NCBI RefSeq assembly: GCF_001425705.1
Contig: NZ_LMDC01000012.1
Coordinates: 1,076,124 to 1,140,123 of the forward strand
Direction of reading: 5' to 3'
DNA: 64,000 bases
Source of the DNA: Pelomonas sp. Root1217
GTDB taxonomy: Bacteria; Pseudomonadota; Gammaproteobacteria; Burkholderiales; Burkholderiaceae_C
The notes beneath the pieces are model-generated. The model searched no databases. It saw nothing but the letters and a program-made list of their open reading frames with translations, and was not told where the DNA came from. A program made the translations under genes and the position numbers. Positions within the stretch are counted from its first letter, which is position 1. Every line of letters begins with the position of its first letter. Positions 8,009 through 17,938 of the stretch are shown one piece after another.

Positions 8009-8544
8009 GCCTGCAACGCGTCGAACAAGAAGGCCCGCGCTTTACGCCAGTCGCGCTTGATCGTCGGCACCGAAACGCCCAGCAGCTCGGCGATCTCCTC
8101 CAGCTCCAGGCCGCCGAAGAAGCGCATCTCCACGACCTGGTGGGCGCGGCCGTCGGCGCGCTCCAGCATCTGCAGCACGTCGTCGAGCTTGAGCACGTCG
8201 GGCGGTGCAATCTGCTCCAGCGCGGCGGTCGACAGCGTCACCTCGGCCTGCCCGCCGCCGCGCTTGTCGGCGTGGCGCTCGCGCACATGGTCGATGATGA
8301 CGCTGCGCATGACCTTGCTGGCATGGGCGAAGAACTGCGCACGGTGTTGGGCGGCTTCGCGGCCCGCACTCTTCAGCCACACCTCATGGATGAGTGCCGC
8401 CGGCTCCAGCGTCATTGGCGCATGGCCGGCGAGATGACTTCTTGCCAGGCGCTTGAGCTCGGGATAGAGCAGGGTGTAGAGGCGGTCTCGCGCCTCGGTT
8501 TCGCCGGACGCCAGGGCCGTCAGCAGCTGGGTGATCTCTGTCAT
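8005..8544 (-). CDS. ECF-type RNA polymerase sigma factor
   Basis: A 179-residue protein from the ATG at 8544. Longer upstream starts add sequence unlike the family. Sigma region 2 covers about residues 20-90 (RLYTLLYPELKRLA, FFAHASKVMRSVIIDHVR). Region 4 covers 115-175, with the helix-turn-helix LEEIAELLGVSVPTIKRDW. It resembles the TIGR02999 group of ECF sigma factors, which are usually encoded next to Hanks-type kinases and lack a classical anti-sigma factor. The stop overlaps the kinase start (GTGA). The kinase probably controls this sigma factor by phosphorylation, which is an inference from gene order. There is no membrane anti-sigma gene nearby. Confidence 0.9.
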   Translation of the reverse strand: MTEITQLLTALASGETEARDRLYTLLYPELKRLARSHLAGHAPMTLEPAALIHEVWLKSAGREAAQHRAQFFAHASKVMRSVIIDHVRERHADKRGGGQAEVTLSTAALEQIAPPDVLKLDDVLQMLERADGRAHQVVEMRFFGGLELEEIAELLGVSVPTIKRDWRKARAFLFDALQA

Positions 8545-8632
8545 GGGCGCGATGCTGGCGCCAAGTGCGCCCGTGCGGAACCCCCACCTTGCGCGCGAGA
8601 ATGCCGGTTTGCTTCTCCGCCCGCCCCATTCC

Positions 8633-8881
8633 ATGCCTGACACCCCCAGCCGCCCCGAACTGCCCGACCATCTCAGCGTCGACCCGCGCAGCCCGCATCA
8701 CGTCGCCGCCGTCTTCGAGCACGACATCGGCATCCGCTTCAATGGCAAGGAGCGCCAGGACGTCGAGGAATACTGCATCAGCGAGGGCTGGATCAAGGTG
8801 CCCGCCGGCAAGACGCTGGACCGCAAGGGCCGGCCGCTGTGCATCAAGCTCAAGGGCGCCGTCGAGGCTTTCTACCGCTGA
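8633..8881 (+). CDS. DUF3297 family protein
   Basis: An 82-residue cytosolic protein. It shows the pattern LSVDPRSPHHVAAVFEHDIGIRFNG, VEEYCISEGWIKV and KTLDRKGRPLCIKLKG, which I recognise as DUF3297, a small family common in Proteobacteria with no known function. The start at 8633 is chosen because family members begin a few residues before RLSxxPRSP. It is transcribed divergently from the sigma factor gene 88 bp away, and its last 10 bp overlap the end of the convergent membrane-protein gene. Confidence 0.8.
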   Translation: MPDTPSRPELPDHLSVDPRSPHHVAAVFEHDIGIRFNGKERQDVEEYCISEGWIKVPAGKTLDRKGRPLCIKLKGAVEAFYR

Positions 8882-9258
8882 GACATCAGCACCAATGCGG
8901 CAGCCGCTAGCAGCGCGATCCAGGCCGGATGGCGGCCGCGGTTGCTGAGCAGTACCAAGCCGCCGCTGACCGCCAACGCCGTGGCGGCGGCCGCTTCGAT
9001 GATGCCGCCGGACATTGCCTGCACCGCCGGTTGGGCCAGCCACGCCAGCACCACCGCCAGTGCCCAGGCCAGGGCCGTGACGACATGCCAGCTTGCCCAC
9101 AGGATGCGCGTCTGGAATTCGCGCAGCGCCGGCTGGCCGCCGACGGGCACCAGGCCGCCAGCGCGCAGATGGCGGAACACCATGCGCTCGCCCAGCCATG
9201 AGTGCGCCAGGCCGATGACGAAGACCAGCGCCGCCGCGCCAACGAGCCAGGGGTTCAT
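8872..9258 (-). CDS. Small inner-membrane protein (128 aa)
   Basis: The start at 9258 overlaps the stop of the P450 gene as ATGA, so the two are co-translated. Four hydrophobic segments are visible: ~3-20, ~55-78, ~82-101 and ~110-125. The first loop is basic (WLGERMVFRHLRAG), as expected for the cytosolic side. No catalytic motif is seen and no family is recognised. Coupling to the P450 suggests a role in its membrane association or substrate handling, but this is only inferred. Confidence 0.7.
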   Translation of the reverse strand: MNPWLVGAAALVFVIGLAHSWLGERMVFRHLRAGGLVPVGGQPALREFQTRILWASWHVVTALAWALAVVLAWLAQPAVQAMSGGIIEAAAATALAVSGGLVLLSNRGRHPAWIALLAAAALVLMSQR

Positions 9259-10613
9259 GCCGCCCGCCGTGAAGTGAGCCTCAGTGTGAGGCCGGACTCG
9301 GGCCGCAGCGTGACGGCCATGCGCGGCTTGGGCGCCTCGTTGCCGGCCGGGCTCAGCTCGAAGCGCTGCAGCAGCAGGGCGGCGATCAGCGTCATCTCCA
9401 GCACCGCGAAATGCTGGCCCAGGCAGACGCGTGGGCCCAGGCCGAAGGGGATGTAGGCGCCGCGCGGGATCTCGTGCGCGGCCCCCGGCATGAAGCGCTC
9501 GGGCTTGAAGGCCAGCGGCGCATCCGGCCACCAGCGCGGGTCGCGGTGCAGCAGCCAGGGCGTCACGCGCACCAGCGTGCGGGCTGGCAGGCGCACACCG
9601 CCGAGCGTGATCTCGCGCGTCAGGCGGCGCGTCATGATGGCCGCCACCGGCGGGTACAGGCGCATCGCTTCCTTCAGCGTAGCGGACAGGAACGGCATGG
9701 CACCCGAGTCATCGGCCGTCGGCACGCGGCCGGCCAGCACGGCATCCACTTCGGTGCGGGCGCGCGCCTGGGCTTCGGGGTGGGCGGCCAGCAGCCAGCT
9801 CCACCACAGCAGGGCCGTCGCGCTCGTCTCATGGCCGGCCTGGAAGCTGACCATGCACTGGTCGTAGACCTCCTGCGGCGACAGCGCCTCGCCGGTCGCC
9901 TCGTCGCGCAGTGCCATCAGCATGCCGAGCAGATCGGGCGTGCCGTCGCCGGACGCACGCCGGGCGTTGACGTGCCCACCCAGCAGCCCATGTATCAGCC
10001 TGCTCGCGCGGCGCTTGGCCGCCTTGCCCGGCAGCGGCAGCCAATCGGGCAGCGTGAATGGCCAGAACATCTCGGCCAACGCCGTCTCGCTGAGCACCTG
10101 CACAGCGTGCGCCGCCGCCGCGGTGTCGGCGCCGATCGGCGTGCTGAACAACGTGCGCGAGATGACGTCCATCGTCAGGTGGCTGAACAGCGTGTCCATC
10201 GCCACTTCACCGTCCTGCACGCCGGCCAGGCCGGCGGCGGCTGCATCGGTCATCAGCGCCGCGTAGCCGGCCACGCGCCTGGGCGTGAAGGCCTGCATCA
10301 GCATGCGGCGCTGGCGCTGCCAGGTGGGCCCTTCAGTGACGAGGACGGACTGGCCCATCAGCTGGGAAAACACCTCAGGTCCGCGTGCCCAGCGGATGAG
10401 CGCGTCGGCATGGTCCACCATCACCTCGCGCACCAGTTCCGGGTCGAAGACATCGACGCCGCGTTCGCCGAGGATGGTCTGGCGCGGCAGGTCGCCCAGC
10501 GACCGCTGCGCAGAGATCACCGCGAGATAGTCGCGCCGCATGGCCGCAAGCACGGGGATGCCCCACCAGCGCGTGGGGTGGCCAGGCAAGTCGTTCCAGG
10601 TCAGTGTCGTCAT
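9255..10613 (-). CDS. Cytochrome P450
   Basis: A 452-residue protein from the ATG at 10613. The family hallmarks are present: I-helix AGHETSA (oxygen activation), the KEAMR ExxR motif, PERF in the meander, and the heme loop FGLGPRVCLGQHFA with the Cys thiolate ligand at about residue 397. There is no N-terminal membrane anchor, so it is a soluble bacterial P450. The I-helix and heme loop resemble the CYP4/CYP102-like hydroxylases of fatty acids or terpenoids, but the substrate cannot be read from sequence. No ferredoxin or reductase gene is adjacent. It is divergent from an AraC-type regulator 61 bp away, which is its likely controller. Confidence 0.92.
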   Translation of the reverse strand: MTTLTWNDLPGHPTRWWGIPVLAAMRRDYLAVISAQRSLGDLPRQTILGERGVDVFDPELVREVMVDHADALIRWARGPEVFSQLMGQSVLVTEGPTWQRQRRMLMQAFTPRRVAGYAALMTDAAAAGLAGVQDGEVAMDTLFSHLTMDVISRTLFSTPIGADTAAAAHAVQVLSETALAEMFWPFTLPDWLPLPGKAAKRRASRLIHGLLGGHVNARRASGDGTPDLLGMLMALRDEATGEALSPQEVYDQCMVSFQAGHETSATALLWWSWLLAAHPEAQARARTEVDAVLAGRVPTADDSGAMPFLSATLKEAMRLYPPVAAIMTRRLTREITLGGVRLPARTLVRVTPWLLHRDPRWWPDAPLAFKPERFMPGAAHEIPRGAYIPFGLGPRVCLGQHFAVLEMTLIAALLLQRFELSPAGNEAPKPRMAVTLRPESGLTLRLTSRRAA

Positions 10614-10674
10614 GGGCCGTGATGCTGCGCTCGGCGGGCGGACGGGTCTTGAACGAATGCGACACTGGTCTCCG

Positions 10675-11520
10675 ATGCAAGCCCATACACGCCTTTGGCT
10701 GCCGCCGCTGGCCCTCGCCGGCTGCGTGCGTGGTGTGATGCTGCGCGACACGCGCGGCCGAAACCTCGACGCCGTGCAGCGAGAGAACTACTTTCCCGCG
10801 ACACCGCTGGTCCAGCTGTTCTGGTGGGCCCAAGGCAGCAGCGAATGGCTGGCGACGCCGGGGTTCTCAACGCCGCCACCCGAGCGCCGCCATGCGCCGG
10901 TGCTGTTCGGCGGGCCGTTCACGCTGCCCACGCACACACGCAACGCCGGCGAGGTGTGGGCCTTCAAGCTGCTGCTGTTGCCGGATGCCTTCATCGCGCT
11001 GACCGGCGTCGCACTGGACCGCCACGTCAACCGGGTCGTCGATGCGCGGGAAGTGCTGCCCGCGGACTGGCTGGCTTGGGCCGAAAGCATGGCCGCCGCG
11101 GCCGACGACGCGACGCGTTTGCAACTGCTCGAAGGCTTCCTGCTGCCACGCTGGCAGGCCCTGGGCACGCAGCGCCCCGGCCACCGCTATGCCGACTGGA
11201 CCCAGGCCCTGGCGGTGCGTGCCGCCACCAGCGCGGCTGGCCGCAGCATGCGCCAGTTGGAGCGCCGCATCAAGGCCTGGGCCGGCCTGCCGATGCGCGA
11301 ACTGCGCGCCGTGTCGCGCGCCGAGAACGCCTTCCACGCGGTGGCTGCCGCCGAGGCCGGCGCGGGCGTGAACTGGGCCGACATCGCCGCCGACAACGAC
11401 TACGCCGACCAGAGCCATCTCTGCCGCGAGACGCGCCGCCTGACCGGCTTCAGCCCCGAGGACCTGCGCCGGCGCATCCAGGCGGAGGAAGCCTTCTGGG
11501 CTTACCGGTTGTGGCGCTGA
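10675..11520 (+). CDS. AraC-family transcriptional regulator
   Basis: A 281-residue protein from the ATG at 10675. The N-terminal ~190 residues are a ligand-sensing region (YFPATPLVQLFWWAQGSSEW). The C-terminal ~90 residues match the AraC double helix-turn-helix, with VNWADIAADNDYADQSHLCR and ETRRLTGFSPEDLRRRI. The order FPA-sensing region then HTH resembles other AraC proteins that detect small hydrophobic ligands. It is transcribed divergently from the P450 with only 61 bp between starts, so a shared control region is likely. The next gene follows 22 bp downstream. Confidence 0.88.
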   Translation: MQAHTRLWLPPLALAGCVRGVMLRDTRGRNLDAVQRENYFPATPLVQLFWWAQGSSEWLATPGFSTPPPERRHAPVLFGGPFTLPTHTRNAGEVWAFKLLLLPDAFIALTGVALDRHVNRVVDAREVLPADWLAWAESMAAAADDATRLQLLEGFLLPRWQALGTQRPGHRYADWTQALAVRAATSAAGRSMRQLERRIKAWAGLPMRELRAVSRAENAFHAVAAAEAGAGVNWADIAADNDYADQSHLCRETRRLTGFSPEDLRRRIQAEEAFWAYRLWR

Positions 11521-11542
11521 GCCTGACGCCTAAACTGGCGCG

Positions 11543-12340
11543 ATGACCCGCCACCTGCTCCTGGCCCTGTTGCTGTGCTGGGTGGCTACATCGGCCCATG
11601 CGGTGCCTTGCCCGCAGCCGCTGCGCATCGGCTTCAGCGATGCGGCATCGCCACCGGGCCTGCTGGGGGTGGGCCCCGGCTTTCCTGAGCCGCCGGGTTG
11701 GGAGGTCGTCGCCGTGCGCGAGGCGCTCAAACGCCTGGGGTGCGAGGCCGAACTGCTGCGTCTGCCCAACCGCCGGTTGTCGGCCTCATTGGCCCAGGGT
11801 GGCGTTGACATCGCGCTGCTGTTCGGCAGCACCCCGGAGAGGTTGCGCAGCTTCCGCTTTCCCCTCGACGCCCACGGTCGGCCCGACGTGGCCTGGGCGC
11901 CCGTGTTCGGCCACCTGGCGCTGTTCGGCCGTGGTGGCGAGGCCCCCGATCCCGCCTGGGACGGCAAGCTTCTGCCCAAGGGCCTACGCGTGGGCGTGCT
12001 GGCCGGCTCGGTGCAGGACGCCATCGCGCGCGGTCACGGGTGGGCGGTCGAGCCCATCAGCGCACTCGACGCGGGGCCGACCATGTTGCAGGCGCGCCGC
12101 TTCGACCTGCTGCTGACCACCCGCGAGGTGCTCACGCCCGAGCAGCGCGCCGAGCTCGTCGAATGGGCGCCAGGGGTGGCCAAGCTGCCCTATTTCGCGC
12201 CGGCCTCGCCGCAGTTCGCCCAGCGCCACCCGGACTGGACGCGCGCCTTCTGGCGCCAGCTGTGCCAGGCCGTGCGGCGGCTGGAGCCCGACGTCCGCCC
12301 GGTCGACTGCGGCAGCGCGCCGGCCACGACCTGGCGCTAG
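11543..12340 (+). CDS. Periplasmic solute-binding protein-like (SBP family 3 type)
   Basis: A 265-residue protein with a Sec signal peptide (MTRHLLLALLLCWVATSAHA, then VP). The mature part follows the two-lobe plan of extracellular solute-binding family 3. It has LRIGFSDA at the first strand, WEVVAVREALKRLGCEAELLRLPNRRLSASLAQGGVDIAL in lobe 1, and GLRVGVLAGSVQDAI in lobe 2. No transporter permease or ATPase is nearby, so it may be an orphan sensor or a cell-wall-related member. It shares this orphan status with the related protein at 47165-47959. Confidence 0.7.
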   Translation: MTRHLLLALLLCWVATSAHAVPCPQPLRIGFSDAASPPGLLGVGPGFPEPPGWEVVAVREALKRLGCEAELLRLPNRRLSASLAQGGVDIALLFGSTPERLRSFRFPLDAHGRPDVAWAPVFGHLALFGRGGEAPDPAWDGKLLPKGLRVGVLAGSVQDAIARGHGWAVEPISALDAGPTMLQARRFDLLLTTREVLTPEQRAELVEWAPGVAKLPYFAPASPQFAQRHPDWTRAFWRQLCQAVRRLEPDVRPVDCGSAPATTWR

Positions 12341-12380
12341 GCCCCAAGCCCAACCGATTGACTCCGGCATTGCGCGGCAA

Positions 12381-12409
12381 TTGACGCATACGTCAATTGA
12401 TCGCGTCAA
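12381..12409. promoter_or_regulatory. Tandem palindromic operator upstream of the thiolase
   Basis: A perfect inverted repeat TTGACGCATACGTCAA (12381-12396) is followed directly by the imperfect one TTGATCGCGTCAA (12397-12409), ~35 bp before the thiolase start. The form resembles sites reported for LiuR-type MerR regulators of branched-chain amino acid and fatty acid catabolism. The assignment is inferred from pattern only. Confidence 0.6.
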
Positions 12410-12444
12410 AATGCCGCTTCTGAGTTACCAACGGAGTACATGCC

Positions 12445-13623
12445 ATGTCCGACCCCATCGTCATCGTTTCCGCCGCCCGCACCCCCATCGGCGGCTTGCT
12501 GGGTGATTTCGCCGGCCTGGCCGGCTGGGAGCTGGGTGCGGTTGCCATCAAGGCGGCCGTCGAGCGCGCCGGCGTGCCGGGCGACTCGGTCGATGAAGTG
12601 CTGATGGGCAACTGCCTGATGGCCGGCCAGGGCCAGGCGCCCGCCCGCCAGGCGGTGCGCAAGGCCGGCCTGCCGGATTCGGCCGGCGCCGTCACACTGA
12701 GCAAGATGTGCGGCTCCGGCATGCGCACCATGATGTTTGCCCACGACATGCTGGCCGCCGGGTCGGCCGAGGTCATGGTGGCCGGTGGCATGGAGAGCAT
12801 GACCAATGCGCCCCACCTGATGTTTGCGCGCAAGGGTGTCAAGTACGGCGTCGCGCAGATGTACGACCACATGGCCTTGGACGGCCTGGAAGACGCCTAC
12901 GAGCGCGGCAAGGCCATGGGCGTGTTCGCCGAACAATGCGTGAGCAAGTACAGCTTCACACGCGAAGCCATGGACCAGTACGCCATCACGTCCACCCAGC
13001 GTGCCAAGGCCGCCAACGAGAGCGGCGCCTTCGATTGGGAAATGGCGCCGGTGACGCTGAGCTCTCCCAAGGGCGACACCGTCATCAAGTTCGACGAGCA
13101 GCCCTTCAAGGCCAAGCTCGACAAGATCCCCTCGCTCAAGCCCGCTTTCAAGAAGGACGGCGCCATCACCGCCGCCACCTCGTCCAGCATCTCCGACGGC
13201 GCCGCGGCCCTGGTGTTGATGCGCGAGAGCACGGCCAGGGCCCGCGGCCTCGCTCCAATAGCGCGCATCGTCAGCCACGCGGTGCACGCTCAGGCGCCCG
13301 AATGGTTCAGCACCGCCCCTGCAGGCGCCATCCAGAAGGCCCTGGCCAAGGCCGGCTGGCAGGCGGGCCAGGTCGATCTGTGGGAAGTCAATGAAGCCTT
13401 CGCCGCCGTCACCATGGCCGCGATGGCCGACTTCAAGCTGCCCCACGACATCGTCAACGTCAACGGCGGTGCCGTGGCACTGGGCCACCCCATCGGCGCC
13501 AGCGGTGCGCGCATCGTCGTCACACTGCTGGGCGCGCTGAAGGCCCGTGGGCTCAAGAAGGGCATGGCGGCGTTGTGCATTGGTGGCGGTGAAGCGACGG
13601 CGCTGGCGGTGGAGATGCTCTGA
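12445..13623 (+). CDS. Acetyl-CoA C-acyltransferase (thiolase)
   Basis: A 392-residue protein, the normal thiolase length. All three catalytic residues stand at the classical positions: Cys89 (SKMCGSGM), His348 ([10 protein letters not shown]) and Cys378 (CIGGGEA). It condenses or cleaves acyl-CoA with CoA. The sequence is of the acetoacetyl-CoA thiolase type (AtoB/PhaA-like), but chain-length preference is not certain. A good RBS (CGGAG) precedes the ATG. A tandem palindrome lies just upstream. The TGA overlaps the start of the LysE gene as TGATG. The nearby SDR and MaoC genes suggest an acyl-CoA degradation setting. Confidence 0.93.
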   Translation: MSDPIVIVSAARTPIGGLLGDFAGLAGWELGAVAIKAAVERAGVPGDSVDEVLMGNCLMAGQGQAPARQAVRKAGLPDSAGAVTLSKMCGSGMRTMMFAHDMLAAGSAEVMVAGGMESMTNAPHLMFARKGVKYGVAQMYDHMALDGLEDAYERGKAMGVFAEQCVSKYSFTREAMDQYAITSTQRAKAANESGAFDWEMAPVTLSSPKGDTVIKFDEQPFKAKLDKIPSLKPAFKKDGAITAATSSSISDGAAALVLMRESTARARGLAPIARIVSHAVHAQAPEWFSTAPAGAIQKALAKAGWQAGQVDLWEVNEAFAAVTMAAMADFKLPHDIVNVNGGAVALGHPIGASGARIVVTLLGALKARGLKKGMAALCIGGGEATALAVEML

Positions 13624-14252
13624 TGCTGGGTACCCACGATCTGGCGCTGTTTGCCGCCACCGTCTTCGTGCTGAATGCGACGCCCGGCGTCGACATGGCC
13701 TACACGGTCGCCAGCACGCTGCGTGGCGGCTGGCGCCAGGGCGTGGCGGCGGCGGTCGGCATCATGGCGGGCTGCGTGCTGCATTCGCTAGCCGCGGCCT
13801 TTGGCCTGGCGGCGCTGTTGGCCACGTCGGCCGAGGCCTTCACGGTCGTCAAGCTCGTGGGTGCGGCGTATCTGCTCTATGTGGCATGGGGCATGGCCCG
13901 GGCCGGGCTGCGTCCGGCGTCGGCCGCGGCCGAAGTCAGCGCCCCGCAGTCGCTGTGGCGCACGGTACGGCAGGGCTTTTTCACGAACGCGCTGAATCCC
14001 AAGGTCGCGCTGTTCTTTCTCGCGCTGCTGCCGCAGTTCATCGCGGCCGACGCACCGAGCAAGACGCTGTCCTTCCTGTTCCTGGGCGCCTGGTTCATCG
14101 TGCAAGGCCTGCTCTTCCTGCTGGCCCTGATCGTGCTGGTGGCGCCGCTTTGCCGTAGCAAGCCGCGGCCCTGGCTGGGGCGTGGCCTCAACCTCGGCGG
14201 CGCCGGACTCTTCACCGTGTTGGCCGCCAAACTGGCATTGACCAAACCATGA
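13623..14252 (+). CDS. LysE/RhtB-family amino acid exporter
   Basis: A 209-residue membrane protein. It shows the LysE/RhtB signature in its first helix ([22 protein letters not shown]), then the conserved [22 protein letters not shown]. About six hydrophobic segments span its length. Members export amino acids such as threonine, homoserine, leucine or lysine across the inner membrane. It is translationally coupled to the thiolase (TGATG) and overlaps the next gene by 4 bp. Substrate is unknown; export of a branched-chain or related amino acid would suit the operon. Confidence 0.88.
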   Translation: MLGTHDLALFAATVFVLNATPGVDMAYTVASTLRGGWRQGVAAAVGIMAGCVLHSLAAAFGLAALLATSAEAFTVVKLVGAAYLLYVAWGMARAGLRPASAAAEVSAPQSLWRTVRQGFFTNALNPKVALFFLALLPQFIAADAPSKTLSFLFLGAWFIVQGLLFLLALIVLVAPLCRSKPRPWLGRGLNLGGAGLFTVLAAKLALTKP

Positions 14253-14914
14253 ACGTCCTCATCGTCGGTGCCTCGCGCGGCCTGGGTCTCGAATTCGTCC
14301 GCCAGTACCGTGCGGCCGGCGCGCGCATCACAGCCACGGCCCGCGATGAAGCCGCACTGGAGCGCCTGCGTGCCCATGGCGCGCGGGCGCTGAAGCTGGA
14401 CGTGGCAGACGCCGCCAGCGTGTCCGGCCTGGCCTGGCTCATCGACGGCGAGAGCTTCGACGTCGTCGTCATCAATGCCGGCGTCTACGGCCCCAGCACG
14501 ACGGGCCTGGAGACGCCGACCGAGGCCGACTTCGACGCCGTCATGCACACCAATGTGCTCGGCCCGATGCGCCTGCTGCCGCAGATTGCCGAGGCGCTGG
14601 CGCCAGGGGCCCGCGTGGCCATCCTCTCCTCCAAGATGGGCGCCATCGGCTCGCGCGCCAGCACCAGCGGCTGGCTCTATCGCGCCTCCAAGGCCGCGGT
14701 GAACTCGGTCATGAAGGATGCTTCACTGGCGCTTGCAGGCAAGGCCACCGTCATCAGCTTCCACCCCGGCTGGGTGCGCACCGACATGGGCGGCTCGGGC
14801 GCCGACATCGACGCGTCGACCAGCATCGCCGGCATGCGCACCGTGCTGGCCAGCGTGAAGCCGGCGGATACGGGCAGTTTCTTCAATTACGACGGGCAAC
14901 GATTGGGCTGGTGA
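14249..14914 (+). CDS. Short-chain dehydrogenase/reductase
   Basis: A 221-residue SDR of the sniffer/CsgA-like short type. The nucleotide motif is near the N-terminus (VGASRGLG), followed by DVAD, INAGVYG (the NAG motif) and the catalytic Ser then YRASKAA (Tyr-x-x-x-Lys). HPGWVRTDMGG follows the active site. It overlaps the LysE gene by ATGA, so it is part of the thiolase operon. It probably uses NAD(P)H on a small carbonyl or hydroxyl substrate, which cannot be specified. Confidence 0.9.
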   Translation: MNVLIVGASRGLGLEFVRQYRAAGARITATARDEAALERLRAHGARALKLDVADAASVSGLAWLIDGESFDVVVINAGVYGPSTTGLETPTEADFDAVMHTNVLGPMRLLPQIAEALAPGARVAILSSKMGAIGSRASTSGWLYRASKAAVNSVMKDASLALAGKATVISFHPGWVRTDMGGSGADIDASTSIAGMRTVLASVKPADTGSFFNYDGQRLGW

Positions 14915-14968
14915 GTCCCCTTTATTGGCGGCGCGGCGGCCCGGCGGATTGCGCTAAGGTCTCGATCC

Positions 14969-15439
14969 ATGGACACAACCCTCGCAGAAGCCGAAACGAC
15001 CAGCCTGATCCGTGCCGGGGAAACCTGCGAACGTCACATCCGCTTCACGCGTGAGGACATCGCCGCCTTTGCCCGCCTGACCGGCGACTCCAACCCCCTG
15101 CACCATGATGTGCAGGCGGCCCAGCGGGCGCGGCACGGCGAGATCATCGCCAGCGGCCAGCAGACGACGGCGCAGATGATCGGCCTCGTCGCCAGCCACT
15201 TCTCGCGCGGTGATGACGGCGCGGATCGCGAGCTGTTGTGCCTGAACTTCAATTTCGCCTTCAAGGCGCCGGTGTTCGCCGAGCAGGAGCTGCTGCTGCA
15301 CTGGCGCGTGGCCAGTGTGGAATGGAATGCGACGCTCGGTGGCTGGCTGGCCCTCGTCGATGGGCGGGCGACCGTGCGCAACGCCCACCCTTGCGTCGTC
15401 GGGCGTGGCACGCTGCTCGTCAAGGCAGCCAGGGCCTGA
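14969..15439 (+). CDS. MaoC-like hot-dog dehydratase
   Basis: A 156-residue single hot-dog protein. It has the R-hydratase motif FARLTGDSNPLHHD, with the catalytic Asp and His, and then GEIIASGQQTTAQMIGLV. Members hydrate trans-2-enoyl-CoA or act as related dehydratases. The gene lies 54 bp after the SDR and probably extends the thiolase-containing operon, giving it hydratase, reductase and thiolase activities. The last 20 bp overlap the convergent response regulator gene. Confidence 0.85.
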   Translation: MDTTLAEAETTSLIRAGETCERHIRFTREDIAAFARLTGDSNPLHHDVQAAQRARHGEIIASGQQTTAQMIGLVASHFSRGDDGADRELLCLNFNFAFKAPVFAEQELLLHWRVASVEWNATLGGWLALVDGRATVRNAHPCVVGRGTLLVKAARA

Positions 15440-15791
15440 TCTCGTCCGCGAGCGTGGCCACGTCGATGGGTTTGCCAATATGGGCGGCGCAGCCGGCCGC
15501 CAGCGCCCGGGCACGCTCCTCGGGCATGGCCTGGGCGCTCATCGCCAGCACGGGCACGTCGCGCAGCGCCGGATCGGCTTTCAGTCGGCGCGTGGCCTCG
15601 TAGCCGTCGAGGACCGGCATTCGCAGGTCCATCAGGATGATGTCCGGCCGGCGCGCGGCGGCAGCTTCCAGACCAAGTTGGCCATTGGCCGCCCAGTCGA
15701 CCTCGAAGCCGGCGGCCTCCAGCACGTAGCGCGCGAGATAGGCGTTGGCCGCGTTGTCCTCGACCAGCAGCACCCGCGGCGTGTTGGCCAT
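15420..15791 (-). CDS. Single-domain response regulator
   Basis: A 123-residue CheY-like receiver. It starts at the ATG at 15791 with the usual LLVEDN. The acidic pair is Glu11/Asp12, the phosphoacceptor Asp55 (LMDLRMP), Ser85 and Lys107 (IGKP). There is no output domain, as in DivK-type regulators. It is encoded downstream of the hybrid-type sensor kinase on the same strand, with a structured repeat (15826-15914) in the 252 bp between them, and is its likely partner. Confidence 0.9.
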   Translation of the reverse strand: MANTPRVLLVEDNAANAYLARYVLEAAGFEVDWAANGQLGLEAAAARRPDIILMDLRMPVLDGYEATRRLKADPALRDVPVLAMSAQAMPEERARALAAGCAAHIGKPIDVATLADEIRPWLP

Positions 15792-15825
15792 GTCAGGCGC
15801 TCCCCATGTGCCGCCGGAGCCTTGC

Positions 15826-15914
15826 GGGCCGAGTGCCGGGCCGCTCCCAAGCCGGCCCGCGCTGGCGATGTGCTTGCCGGTCGAACCGGCAAGCATCGCC
15901 GTCCCCTTGGGGGC
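15826..15914 (+). repeat. Dispersed structured repeat, copy A
   Basis: It begins GGGCCGAGTGCCGGGCCGC-TCCCAAGCCGGCCCGC and ends GTCCCCTTGGGGGC. The central hairpin pairs GGCGATG (15864-15870) with CATCGCC (15894-15900) and CTTGCCGGT (15873-15881) with ACCGGCAAG (15885-15893). It matches copies at 3777 and 55123. It sits between the sensor kinase and its response regulator. Confidence 0.8.
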
Positions 15915-16043
15915 TGAGGCTGGACACATCGCGCCCAGTGGGCGGGATGTGCCTGCCGAAGAGCTGCAGCACTGCTGGCAGCGCGGTCTGCAAGACCGAC
16001 CGGGCGCGCCTGCGTTCAGCGGGGCGAGACCGGGCGAGGGGCC

Positions 16044-17855
<1,812 letters not shown>

Positions 17856-17938
17856 GCCCGAGTATGCCCAGCCGCTGCCGGCGCGGGAACCTCAGGACGT
17901 AGGACGCAGCGCGACTAGTGGTCAAGGGAAGCTGAACG

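Noticed and set aside
5906..8437. 843-codon open frame antisense to the kinase and sigma genes
   Set aside because: It is a high-GC mirror frame of a strongly supported kinase gene, with Gln/Arg/Gly-rich composition and no domain.
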